This document shows, in pieces, positions 44,236 to 52,856 of a stretch of DNA of 64,000 bases. The stretch is taken from NCBI RefSeq assembly GCF_030068615.1, contig NZ_JASJOC010000003.1, positions 1-64,000 on the forward strand. Reading direction: 5' to 3'. Source of the DNA: Halostagnicola sp. A-GB9-2. GTDB taxonomy: Archaea; Halobacteriota; Halobacteria; Halobacteriales; Natrialbaceae. Numbering within the stretch: the first letter of the stretch is position 1; the number at the start of each line of letters is the position of its first letter. The notes beneath the pieces are model-generated. The model saw only the letters and a list, made by a program, of their open reading frames with translations. It had not been told where the DNA came from and searched no databases. Both the position numbers and the translations under genes were made by a program.

Positions 44236-44628
44236 TCACTCGGCGACGAACAGCGTGTCACCCGGAATCGTGTTTCGCTCGACCGGAATGGCTGGCTGGT
44301 CGCCGCCGAGGGTCGTAAAGACGAACGGCGCGTCGACCGCTCGAGCGACCTCGAGCGTCGGTCGATGCAACTCGGGCGGCAGGTTTTGGGCGAACAGGAC
44401 GTCCGCACCATCATACACCGCGAGGTCAGGGTCGACGATGTCGTCGCGGACGAACGTCACGTTAGCTGGTACGTCGCGCTCGTGGATGTCGGTTCCAGTG
44501 ACGGAAACCCCCGATTTCGCCAGTACACTCGCCAGATCGGTTCGTCGGCCAATTCCCACCTCGACCACGCAATCCGCACTCGAGAGGTAATCTCGGATTG
44601 CCTCGAGAGTCCGACGAGAGTGTGCCAT
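44236..44628 (-). CDS. UPF0146 family protein
   Basis: A 130-residue Rossmann-like protein with the nucleotide-binding-type VEVGIGRRTDLASVL and VTGTDIHE, as in SAM-dependent methyltransferases but shorter. UPF0146 proteins are archaeal and uncharacterised. It begins MAHSRRTLEAI. Divergent from the archaemetzincin gene with 39 bp between the start codons. Confidence 0.82.
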   Translation of the reverse strand: MAHSRRTLEAIRDYLSSADCVVEVGIGRRTDLASVLAKSGVSVTGTDIHERDVPANVTFVRDDIVDPDLAVYDGADVLFAQNLPPELHRPTLEVARAVDAPFVFTTLGGDQPAIPVERNTIPGDTLFVAE

Positions 44629-44667
44629 GGCGGGACGTTTATGGCACCTGCGGACATAGTCGTTTTC

Positions 44668-45189
44668 ATGCTCGTCGATATCGTTCCGGTTGGATCCGTT
44701 TCCGCGGAGGTCAAGCGGGCGGCCTCCTCAGCGTTGCGTTCGGTCTATGACTGTGAGGTTACGGTCAACGATTCGCAGTCGATTCCAAGCGGTGCGTACG
44801 ATGACGGACGGAACCAATACTCTGCGGAGTCGTTCATCCAGCTCGCGGAACGAACCGGCCGAGGCGATAAGAACATCGCGATCACTCCCCACGACCTTTT
44901 CTATCGACGCCGAAACTACGTCTTCGGACTCGCCTACCTCGATGGTAGCGGTAGCGTCGTCTCGACCTACCGGCTCCAGACGTCGTCGGACGGCGGCTTC
45001 TCGAACAAGAGCGCCGCCGACATCTTCGAGGACCGTGTTCGAAAGGAGATCGTCCACGAAATCGGCCACACGTACGGCCTCGAACACTGCGACAACAACC
45101 GTTGCGTGATGAACTTCTCGCCGACGGTTCGTGAGGTCGATATCAAAGAGGAGAACCTCTGTGGAAGCTGCCAGCGGTTGGTCAAGTAA
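44668..45189 (+). CDS. amzA: Archaemetzincin
   Basis: A 173-residue metalloprotease of the archaemetzincin family, with HEIGHTYGLEHC followed by DNNRCVM and a final CGSC, matching HExxHxxGx3Cx4CxM plus a second zinc site. The start MLVDIVPVGSV is used; an ATG 27 nt upstream is possible. Cytosolic protease of unknown target. The message is short and the gene is divergent from UPF0146. Confidence 0.92.
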   Translation: MLVDIVPVGSVSAEVKRAASSALRSVYDCEVTVNDSQSIPSGAYDDGRNQYSAESFIQLAERTGRGDKNIAITPHDLFYRRRNYVFGLAYLDGSGSVVSTYRLQTSSDGGFSNKSAADIFEDRVRKEIVHEIGHTYGLEHCDNNRCVMNFSPTVREVDIKEENLCGSCQRLVK

Positions 45190-45294
45190 AGTATCTCGAG
45201 GACACGCCTCAAGGCACTCTCGCTGTAGATCCGCGACATCGCGATTCGGTCCCGAACACTTCGTTTTTCTTTCTTGCCGTTCTTTCTTGAACCG

Positions 45295-45984
45295 ATGCCC
45301 GCCACAGCCCCCTTCGAAACGCTCACCGCCGAGTACGACGCCTGGTTCGAGACGAACCGAGACGCGTACCGAGCGGAACTGGCCGCACTCGAGCAGGTGC
45401 TCTCCGAAGACACGCCCCACGTAACCAGCGAAACCGATCCCGCCGACCCGACCACCCTCGAGGTCGGTGTCGGAACCGGCCGTTTTGCCGACCCGCTCGA
45501 GATTCCGGTCGGAATCGACCCGGCGAGGAACCCGCTTCTCGAGGCCCGAGATCGCGGCGTCGATCCGGTTCGAGGCGTCGCCGAACGGCTCCCTCTGTGC
45601 GACGACGCGTTCGATCGGATCCTCTTTGTCACCGTCTGGTGTTTCCTCGACGATATCGAGGATACGCTTGGAGAGACCCGTCGCGTGCTCGCGGCCGACG
45701 GGGAACTCGTGATCGCGTTTCTCGACCGCTCGAGCCCGCTAGGGCAGGTTTACCAGGAGAACAAGGATGAGGGCCCGTTCTACGCTGACGCGCAGTTCGT
45801 CACCGGAGAGGAAGTCTGCGGTGCGCTCGAGAACGCGGAATTCGTCGTTCGAGAACGGGTTCAGACGGTGTTCGACGAGTCTGTGGAGGAACCCACCGAG
45901 ACCGAATTGCACGGCGAAACCGAACGCGTCCGCGACGGCCACGGCGACGGACTGTTCGGCGTCGTTCGAGCCACGCTTGAGTAG
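45295..45984 (+). CDS. Class I SAM-dependent methyltransferase
   Basis: A 229-residue methyltransferase. Motif I is LEVGVGTGRF near 65, followed by PLCDDAFDRILFVTVWCFLDD, the typical motif II and post-II region of the UbiE/Methyltransf_11 type. The substrate is unknown. Start MPATAPFETL drops seven upstream codons. It follows the archaemetzincin gene by about 105 bp. Confidence 0.83.
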   Translation: MPATAPFETLTAEYDAWFETNRDAYRAELAALEQVLSEDTPHVTSETDPADPTTLEVGVGTGRFADPLEIPVGIDPARNPLLEARDRGVDPVRGVAERLPLCDDAFDRILFVTVWCFLDDIEDTLGETRRVLAADGELVIAFLDRSSPLGQVYQENKDEGPFYADAQFVTGEEVCGALENAEFVVRERVQTVFDESVEEPTETELHGETERVRDGHGDGLFGVVRATLE

Positions 45985-46179
45985 CCTCGGCCGACTCGAA
46001 AGCCGTCTTCCCTCCGCTGGAGAGACAAAGACCACAGTCGGAGGGAACAAGGATTTAGGCTCGAGCGTCCTACGAACGCTCGACACTACTGTCGTGATAC
46101 CTGCCAGTCTCTCGCAGAGCGGGAGGGTCGACGCGGCCGTGAGTAGCGACTGTCTCGGGGTCGACCCCGGTGAGCGTCG

Positions 46180-46992
46180 ATGACCGGCGACGAGCGGGAG
46201 ATCGAAATCGAGGTCGAAGCCGAGGGCGACCGCTCGGACGACGGCTCGCTAGACGACGAAATTTCGACCGAGACTGAATCCGACTCCAGCCGGTGGAGCA
46301 CCGATCCGAACCCGCTCGAGGATCCCGAGGCGGCGGACGGGGGCGACCTCGGGGACGAACTCGGCCGCATCGACGTCATGTCGACGCCGGAGGGCTACGT
46401 CGAGGGTCGCGTAACAGACCTCGAGACGGTCGACGAGACGACGGTCCGTCTCGAGGTCGCGCTTCCCCACGGTCGAACGACCTCGTTCGCGCTCGAGAAG
46501 CCGATTCCGTGGTCCGAGGAGTTTCTCTTGGCCCGGATCGTCGAAGACGTCGGCTACGACGCCGCCTCCGTAAGCCACCTTGTCGGCGAATCCGTGTTCG
46601 TCACGCGGGCGGATCTCGAGGACGACGACACGACCGGCTGGGACGGGCTCTGGACGAGCTCCGCTCGCGTGGCGGGCCGGACAGTGAACTCGTTGCTCGA
46701 GTCCTCCTTGGGCGGTCGTTTCGAGAAGACCGAAACCGGGCCAACGTGGCGTCTCGTCGATCCGCGGGAACGTCCCGACCCCGTCGAGGAGGGCGATTCC
46801 GACGCCGTGACCGTCTCGATCGCGCTCGCGTTCATTCTCGTCGGCGTCGTCGCTGCTGCGGCTGGTGCAGTGTTTGGCGTGACAGGAAGTGTCGTCGTCT
46901 CGAGTGCTGCGATCGCGTACGCGATTCCAGGCCTCCTCCTCGCGCTAGTCGGTTTTCTCGTCGCGTATTCGGTAGCCGATCCTCGAGACTAG
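46180..46992 (+). CDS. Hypothetical protein with C-terminal membrane hairpin
   Basis: A 270-residue protein. The first 60 residues are acidic and probably disordered, the middle is a soluble region with a conserved EGRVTDLETVDETTV-like strand set, and the last 60 residues form two membrane segments (about 209-230 and 240-265). I do not recognise a family. It seems cytosolic with a membrane anchor at its end. Confidence 0.6.
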   Translation: MTGDEREIEIEVEAEGDRSDDGSLDDEISTETESDSSRWSTDPNPLEDPEAADGGDLGDELGRIDVMSTPEGYVEGRVTDLETVDETTVRLEVALPHGRTTSFALEKPIPWSEEFLLARIVEDVGYDAASVSHLVGESVFVTRADLEDDDTTGWDGLWTSSARVAGRTVNSLLESSLGGRFEKTETGPTWRLVDPRERPDPVEEGDSDAVTVSIALAFILVGVVAAAAGAVFGVTGSVVVSSAAIAYAIPGLLLALVGFLVAYSVADPRD

Positions 46993-47006
46993 CTGCTGCC
47001 GCGGGC

Positions 47007-47333
47007 TCACTCGAGCCGACTGAACACAGCGACGCCAGCGACCGTCAGCAGTCCGAGGATACCCAGGAGACGAACGACTCCGGAGAAGGTGAGCAACTGC
47101 GCCGCGACGAGTGAGACGAACGCGCCGGAATAACGGATGATTACGGACGAGTCGATCGCGAGACAGACCGCTCCAGCGATCGTCAGACCGATTCCGAGTG
47201 CGAGCACCATCGTCGATAGCCCGGCGGAGTCTGCAAGTATAGTCGCGACGAGCGTGAGGGTAATTCCGAGGACCGCAACCAGTCTTCCGTTGACCGAGTC
47301 GGCAACTGAAAGCGGGAAACTAAACTCACCCAT
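47007..47333 (-). CDS. Four-span membrane protein
   Basis: A 108-residue, hydrophobic protein starting MGEFSFPLSV with about four membrane segments. A longer frame would add 18 polar residues (MARAVDDWNIHSIVDKFL). The shorter start is preferred because the CTATAG-containing sequence about 20 bp upstream could be promoter DNA. No family recognised. Confidence 0.5.
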   Translation of the reverse strand: MGEFSFPLSVADSVNGRLVAVLGITLTLVATILADSAGLSTMVLALGIGLTIAGAVCLAIDSSVIIRYSGAFVSLVAAQLLTFSGVVRLLGILGLLTVAGVAVFSRLE

Positions 47334-47407
47334 CAAAAACTTGTCCACTATAGAATGAATATTCCAGTCGTCGACAGCTCGAGCCAAAACAAGTCGACCG
47401 CCGCCGA

Positions 47408-49222
47408 TCAGACCGAGTAGTAGTACTCGCCTTCGCGTTTCTGCTCGCGATCTAACTGCGAGTCGGGTTTGTTGATACGCGGCCGCGACGTCCGTTCGTC
47501 GCGGCGGAACGTGATGTCGAGGTTCTCGAGGAAGTCGTTCATGCCTTGGCGCATCGGCTGTGGGGTCCCGGCGCGGCCCTCGATGGCGGGTTCGCCGTCG
47601 AAGACCATCAGGCGATCCGCGAGCAGGTCGATCACGTAGGTGTCGTGGTCGATCACGAGCACGGTCGCGTCCTGCATCTCGGCGTGGCGGCGGATCGCGC
47701 TTGTCGCCTGGACCCGCTGTTCGACGTCGAGGTGTGCGGATGGCTCGTCGAGCAGGTACAGATCCGCGGAGTCGGAGAGACAGGCCGCGATGGCGACCCG
47801 CTGGCGTTCACCGCCCGAGAGATCCGAGAGGTTCTGTTCCATGATGCGCTCGAGTTGCAGGGGCTGGGCGATTTCAGTGTTCCAGTACGAGGAGCCGAAC
47901 TGGTCGGTGATCGACGAGAGGAACACGTCGACGCGCATGTGCTGGTCGATGGTGACGTACTGGGGTTTGTAGGAGATGTCCAGATCCAGGTCAGCATCCC
48001 CGGTCGTCGGCTCGAGATCGCCGGTCAGCAACTGGGCGAACGTCGACTTACCGATCCCGTTCGGGCCGACGATGCCGAGCACTTCACCTTCCATGATCTT
48101 GCCGCCTTCGACCGTGAGTTCGAACTCGCCGTCGCCGTAGGACTTCGTCATGTCCGGATACTCGACGAGCGGGTCGCGGTGGGTCGCGTTCCGCGGCGCG
48201 TGTTCTTCGAACTCGATCTGGTCGGGACGGATCCGCATGTTTTCGTTCTCGAGGTAGCCCGAGAGGTACTCGTTGATCCCGTTTCGGACGGATTTTGGCG
48301 TCGTGATGACACCGTAGGCCCCGGGCTCACCGTAGGCGACGTGGAGGGTGTCACAGAGCAGATCCAAAATCGCGAGGTCGTGTTCGACGACCAGTACGGA
48401 TTTGCCCTCCTCCTCGGCGAGTTCGCGGGTGAGTCGTGCAGCGGTAACTCGCTGACCGATATCGAGGTACGGCGTGACTTCGTCGAGGAAGTAGAAATCG
48501 GTGTCTCGAGCGAGCGTGGCCGCGATGGCGACCCGCTGGAGTTCGCCGCCCGAGAGGTCCTCGATCGCCTGATCCATGACCGGGCCGATCGAGAGTCGTT
48601 CGACGAGGTAGTCAAGCGCACCCCGTTCGTCGGTGCGCTCGAGCAACTCTCGCGTGTTGCCGTCGAACTGCTCGGGGATCTGGTCGACGTATTGGGGTTT
48701 TTGCGAGACGGTTACGTTGCCGTCGCGGACGTCCGCGATGTAGTCCTGCAGTTCGGTGCCGCGGTAGGCGTCGAGAACCTCCTCCCAACCTGGGGACTCG
48801 TTGTACCGACCCAGGTTCGGTTCGAGTTCGCCCGCGAGGATGCGGACGGCGGTCGTTTTCCCGATCCCGTTCGGACCGAGGATACCGGTGACCTGTCCCT
48901 CCTGAGGGGCGGGAAGCCCGTACAGCGAGAAGGCGTTTTCCCCGTAGCGGTGGATCGGATCGTCCTCGAGTTCCTGTGGGAGATTAATGATCTCGATGGC
49001 GTCGAAGGGACACTTCTCGACGCAGATACCACAGGTTTCGCCGAGACAGATCTCTTCGGAGATACGGACCTGTTCGGGCTGACCCTGATCGGGTTCCTCG
49101 CCGCGAAGGGTGATACATTCCTTGCCCGTCCGGTTCGGCGGACAGTAGTTCTTGCACTCGTAGTTACACCGATCCGGCTGACATCGGTCCAGGTCTACGA
49201 CGGCGATGCTATCGTCTGCCAT
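47408..49222 (-). CDS. Ribosome-recycling ATPase RLI (ABCE1)
   Basis: A 604-residue protein. Two [4Fe-4S] clusters are held by Cys at 14, 19, 23, 27 and 59, 64, 67, 71, followed by two ABC ATPase domains: Walker A GPNGIGKTT (from 116) and GPNGIGKST, signatures LSGGELQRVAIA and LSGGERQRVAIA. ABCE1 splits ribosomes after termination and is essential in archaea. It begins MADDSIAVVDLDRCQ. Gene order with an EMC6-like gene 2 bp upstream suggests an operon. Confidence 0.96.
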   Translation of the reverse strand: MADDSIAVVDLDRCQPDRCNYECKNYCPPNRTGKECITLRGEEPDQGQPEQVRISEEICLGETCGICVEKCPFDAIEIINLPQELEDDPIHRYGENAFSLYGLPAPQEGQVTGILGPNGIGKTTAVRILAGELEPNLGRYNESPGWEEVLDAYRGTELQDYIADVRDGNVTVSQKPQYVDQIPEQFDGNTRELLERTDERGALDYLVERLSIGPVMDQAIEDLSGGELQRVAIAATLARDTDFYFLDEVTPYLDIGQRVTAARLTRELAEEEGKSVLVVEHDLAILDLLCDTLHVAYGEPGAYGVITTPKSVRNGINEYLSGYLENENMRIRPDQIEFEEHAPRNATHRDPLVEYPDMTKSYGDGEFELTVEGGKIMEGEVLGIVGPNGIGKSTFAQLLTGDLEPTTGDADLDLDISYKPQYVTIDQHMRVDVFLSSITDQFGSSYWNTEIAQPLQLERIMEQNLSDLSGGERQRVAIAACLSDSADLYLLDEPSAHLDVEQRVQATSAIRRHAEMQDATVLVIDHDTYVIDLLADRLMVFDGEPAIEGRAGTPQPMRQGMNDFLENLDITFRRDERTSRPRINKPDSQLDREQKREGEYYYSV

Positions 49223-49224
49223 CG

Positions 49225-49542
49225 TTAGATCGTGACCTCCGTCGTGAGCAGGATACCCCACGTCACGAACCACAACGCGAAGGTCATGAACCCGATGAAC
49301 AGGTAGTGTTTGAACCCGAACTCGTCCTCGTTGTAGATGCCAGACACCTGTATAAGCGGGAACTGGATAATGATCGCTCCGAGGACGACCAACAGCGCCT
49401 CTTGATTTTCTGCCCCGCCTTCTCCCGTCCCGTAGAGGTAGAGACAGGCGAACGCGGCTGCGACCCCGAGCAAGGCCGACAGCGCCGTCACGCTGATCGA
49501 GCGGATGTGCTCGTATCGGTCGCTAATCGATTCCGTCGACAT
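49225..49542 (-). CDS. EMC6-like membrane protein
   Basis: A 105-residue protein with three membrane segments (about residues 20-40, 48-68 and 80-98), matching the EMC6-like proteins of haloarchaea. EMC6 in eukaryotes is a core subunit of the membrane-protein insertase complex. The start MSTESISDRYE excludes about 85 upstream codons. It is separated from RLI by only 2 bp, so the two are likely co-transcribed. Confidence 0.8.
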   Translation of the reverse strand: MSTESISDRYEHIRSISVTALSALLGVAAAFACLYLYGTGEGGAENQEALLVVLGAIIIQFPLIQVSGIYNEDEFGFKHYLFIGFMTFALWFVTWGILLTTEVTI

Positions 49543-49924
49543 GAGACGCACTCTGTCGCCGTCGGTGAAAAGCCGTTCGCATTGGCGGGAATGCGGGCAA
49601 TCTGGTTTGTGAGCATTCGGTTCGACGGTTGCAAACTGGGTACGGTCCATGGCTCGCTCTCGTTCCGGGGCTATCCATCGCTTTTTGATGCGCCAATTTG
49701 TCGACGATCGGCCGGCGACGATGGGGCGGTCGATCCTTCGGTCGACGACTTCCTCCCCGTACCTGCATCTCACGCTCAACCCTGACTGACCAGTCAATTA
49801 GGTCTGTGTTGGGCGTATGAGGGCCTGAAAGCAAAATTTTCGCGGCATCCATCTCGTATACTTACTCTCTGGTTCCGGGAGCAAGGCTCAACTTTTAAGC
49901 CTCTGGGTGCTTTCAAATCGTAGT
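49543..49924. other. Intergenic region
   Basis: It lies between the divergent EMC6-like and helix-turn-helix genes. No gene or repeat is convincing. Its right end holds the box A of the helix-turn-helix gene. Confidence 0.35.
49892..49898 (+). promoter_or_regulatory. Box A of the helix-turn-helix gene
   Basis: CTTTTAA is centred about 29 bp before the ATG at 49925, as expected for a leaderless or nearly leaderless transcript. Confidence 0.5.
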
Positions 49925-50221
49925 ATGGAAGAGACCGACGGAGAGGAAATCGAAGATCTGCCGCCGAGTGCCAAACTCGTTTTCAAGGTGCTCGAGTACG
50001 ATGGTCCGCTGACCCAGAAACAGATCGTTCAGGAGTCGATGCTCTCTGCCCGGACGGTCCGCTACGCGCTCGAGCGCCTCGAGGGGATCGGCATCGTCGA
50101 CGAGGACATCTACTTCGCCGACGCCCGCCAGAGTCTCTACCGACTCGAGGAACCGGTCGCGGCCGACGGTAACGGCGTCGAGGAAGCCGCACCCGAAAAA
50201 GACGCCTGCTGTGCCGAATAA
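49925..50221 (+). CDS. Winged helix-turn-helix transcription regulator
   Basis: A 98-residue protein starting MEETDGEEIEDLPPSAKLVF. A winged helix lies at about 13-75, with the recognition helix SARTVRYALERLEGIGIV, as in MarR/TrmB-type regulators. The C-terminus ends DACCAE, where two adjacent cysteines could sense metal or redox state. No target is visible. The leaderless promoter sets the start. Confidence 0.85.
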   Translation: MEETDGEEIEDLPPSAKLVFKVLEYDGPLTQKQIVQESMLSARTVRYALERLEGIGIVDEDIYFADARQSLYRLEEPVAADGNGVEEAAPEKDACCAE

Positions 50222-50252
50222 TCCGGTTTCACATAACCGCGAGAACGGCAGG

Positions 50253-50261
50253 ATTATTTTA
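50253..50261 (+). promoter_or_regulatory. Box A of the 50282 membrane-protein gene
   Basis: TTATTTTAT is centred about 25 bp before the ATG at 50282 and suggests a leaderless message. Confidence 0.5.
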
Positions 50262-50281
50262 TCGTGGTAACGTTCTCGAGT

Positions 50282-50692
50282 ATGGACAAGGAGCGGCTTC
50301 CACAGTGGGGTTGGCTGTTGATCGGGTTGTTCGGAATGGCGATTCTCTCGAATTTCTTCAACATTCTCGTCCTCGAGCGGATCGGACTTCCGCCGGAGTA
50401 CTTCGTCGTGACGCTGATCGCCGCGATGTCGGTCGTCGTCATCTACATCAGCGTCTGGTACGACGACGACCGTGCACACTACTGGGAGAGTTCGAAAGCG
50501 AGCATCTTCGGCGACGTGTTTTTCATTCTGCTGGGTGCGATCGTTTCGTCTGGGTTCGTCATCGCGTTCACGCTCGACGCCGGATTGGGGCAACTCGTTC
50601 GCGAGTTGTTCGGGATGATCGCGGGATTCGTGACGGCCTGGGGGCTGTTCTACTGGCGAAACACCGACCTGTATCAGGTCGGAAGCGACTAA
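50282..50692 (+). CDS. Membrane protein of unknown function
   Basis: A 136-residue protein with about four hydrophobic segments (residues 10-28, 38-58, 75-95, 108-125). It follows the helix-turn-helix gene by 60 bp but has its own box A. No diagnostic motif. The hydrophilic loop YDDDRAHYWESSKAS is unusual in holding several acidic and aromatic residues. Confidence 0.65.
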   Translation: MDKERLPQWGWLLIGLFGMAILSNFFNILVLERIGLPPEYFVVTLIAAMSVVVIYISVWYDDDRAHYWESSKASIFGDVFFILLGAIVSSGFVIAFTLDAGLGQLVRELFGMIAGFVTAWGLFYWRNTDLYQVGSD

Positions 50693-50717
50693 GCTCGCTG
50701 GCAAAACCGATTTCTTG

Positions 50718-51599
50718 CTACCGTTCGGTTCGCTCGCCGATTCCGGGCATCGGTGGAACAGTGCGTTTGTGCTCGGACGCCTCGTGCATCGACAGGACTT
50801 CTTCGGCGGTCGCTCGCTCGATACCCATCTCGTCGACGGCAGTCTCGAGTAACTGTCCCTGATCGACGACGCGCTCCAGCAGCGGGTCGATGACGGCGTA
50901 GGGAGCGCCAAGTTCGTCCGCATCCGTTTGTCCGACGTAGAACCCGGCCGTCGGCTCTTTGTCGATGATCTCGTCCGGAACGTCGAGGTAACTCGCGAGC
51001 GCGCGGACCTCCGTTTTGTAGAGGTCGCCGACCGGATAACAGTCGGCAGCGCCGTCACCGTACTTGGTAAAGTAACCAAGCAACGACTCCGAGCGGTTCG
51101 CCGTTCCGAGAACGATTCGTGACTGGCGATTCGCCGCGTAGTACAGCGATACCATCCGCATCCGCGCGGCGACGTTCCCGAGTGCGTGATTGCGCTGGTT
51201 CGGCCGGGACATCGACTCTTGATCCGGCTCGAGAGCGGGCGAGACCGTCTCATCGAAGGAACCAATCAACGACCGGAGGTGGATCTCTCGAAACTCGATC
51301 TCGAGTTCCTCGGCGGCCGCTCGAGCGTCGGTCATGTCCGCTTGCTCAGTCTTGTGATACGGTAATCCGAGCGCGAGCACCCGTTCGCTTCCGACCGCGT
51401 CGGCCGCGAGTGTCGCGGTCAGGGTGGAGTCGACGCCGCCGCTCATCGCGACGACGACGCCGTCAGCACCCGCTTCGTCGACGAGTGATTCGATGTAAGA
51501 TGTCGTGCGCTGGTGGACGGTCCGCAGGCTGTCCCGATCGGTCAGGAACGGGCTCCCATCGGATGCGTGGCTCTGTTTGTCAGTGTTCACGCTTTTCAC
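50718..51599 (-). CDS. nadE: NAD+ synthetase, ammonia-dependent
   Basis: A 293-residue NAD synthetase. The PP-loop SGGVDST (53-59) binds ATP, and LGTANRSE and KYGDGAAD are conserved nicotinic-acid-dinucleotide site segments. It converts deamido-NAD, ATP and ammonia to NAD+. No glutaminase domain, so it depends on ammonia. N-terminal 20 residues are polar and variable. Divergent from htpX by about 200 bp. Confidence 0.93.
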   Translation of the reverse strand: MKSVNTDKQSHASDGSPFLTDRDSLRTVHQRTTSYIESLVDEAGADGVVVAMSGGVDSTLTATLAADAVGSERVLALGLPYHKTEQADMTDARAAAEELEIEFREIHLRSLIGSFDETVSPALEPDQESMSRPNQRNHALGNVAARMRMVSLYYAANRQSRIVLGTANRSESLLGYFTKYGDGAADCYPVGDLYKTEVRALASYLDVPDEIIDKEPTAGFYVGQTDADELGAPYAVIDPLLERVVDQGQLLETAVDEMGIERATAEEVLSMHEASEHKRTVPPMPGIGERTER

Positions 51600-51800
51600 C
51601 GCTACGGCGCAGAGAGTAGCTAGTCATTGTCTGAATTATTCGATAATCTACTCGTATTTAGGAGTACACCTTAAACAACTAGTAGCCGGAAAGTGCGTAC
51701 CGTTACCAGCCGTGACCGTTCGACCCCGTCACATCTATTCGTAGACAAGTTTATTTCCCGGACGGTTCCAGTAGCTGGTACGACCTCGATCCAGTTCGCC

Positions 51801-52856
51801 ATGTCTCTCCAGTTCGCCCCCAAAACCGGTCTCGAGCCCGACCGCGAGTTACGTCTGCGGATGCTCTGTGCGCTCTGTTTGATCGTCTTGCTCCCATTCG
51901 CGTTCGTCTACACGTTCGTCTTTCTCGCGAACACGGTCGGAATCGCTTTGCTCGAGTGGGCGAACGAGCGCCCATACCACGGCGAGTTCTACGTCGACCC
52001 GATCTTGCTGACGGTCGTCGTTCTCGGCGGGCTCGTCGTCCAGTACCGCTACGGGCCGAGAGCGGTCCTCGAGTCGGTCGGCGCGAGCCGCGTCGACGCC
52101 GAGGCGTATCCGACGCTTCACGCGACGGTGACCCGACTCGCGGCCCAGGCCGATGTCCCGAAACCGGACGTCGCGGTCATCAACAGCGACGTTCCCAACG
52201 CCTTCGCGGTCGCCGGCGGCGGAACGGAGTGCATCGTCGTGACGACCGGGCTCCTCGAGCTTCTTTCGGAGGAGGAACTCGAGGCGACCGTGGCCCACGA
52301 ACTCGCACACCTCTCGAACCGAGACGCGAATCTGATGACGACGGCCTGGCTCCTGCCGACGATTACCTACTTCCTCGCGATCGCGGCCTTTTACGTGCTG
52401 TACGGCCTCTTTCGACTGCTCGGATCCGGCGGTGGCACATCCGGCGGAAACCGCGACGGTCGCGGGATCGCCGTCGCCATCGTCGTCATCGTCGTCAGCG
52501 CGGTCGTGACGCTCGCGGTGTCGGCGATGTTCTGGTTCGCGAGCGTCCTCCTCTATCGCGTCCTCTCGAGACAGCGCGAGTTCGCCGCCGACAGGGCCGC
52601 CGCGACCATCACCGGCTCCCCGGCGGCCCTCGCGAGTGCGCTCGAGAAGGTCGACGGGACGATGCCGGAACTCCCGGACGAGGACCTCAGATCCCTCGAC
52701 GGCGGGGCCGAAGCGCTCTACCTCGCGCCGCTCGAGTCCCGAGCCTTCGGCTCGAAGGAGCTGATTAGCACCGACATCTTCCCGGATACGCACCCGAAGA
52801 CGAGTGACCGAATCGAGCACCTTCGCGACATAGAGCGCGAGGGGGTGACCGGATGA
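51801..52856 (+). CDS. htpX: HtpX-like M48 membrane metalloprotease
   Basis: A 351-residue protein with two N-terminal membrane segments, the zinc motif VAHELAHL (about 163-170), two further spans (about 190-245) and a late Glu in REFAADRAA as the third ligand. HtpX degrades misfolded membrane proteins. The start MSLQFAPKTGL is preferred over a longer frame. Its stop overlaps the next gene by 4 bp, which joins it to a propeller lipoprotein. Confidence 0.9.
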   Translation: MSLQFAPKTGLEPDRELRLRMLCALCLIVLLPFAFVYTFVFLANTVGIALLEWANERPYHGEFYVDPILLTVVVLGGLVVQYRYGPRAVLESVGASRVDAEAYPTLHATVTRLAAQADVPKPDVAVINSDVPNAFAVAGGGTECIVVTTGLLELLSEEELEATVAHELAHLSNRDANLMTTAWLLPTITYFLAIAAFYVLYGLFRLLGSGGGTSGGNRDGRGIAVAIVVIVVSAVVTLAVSAMFWFASVLLYRVLSRQREFAADRAAATITGSPAALASALEKVDGTMPELPDEDLRSLDGGAEALYLAPLESRAFGSKELISTDIFPDTHPKTSDRIEHLRDIEREGVTG

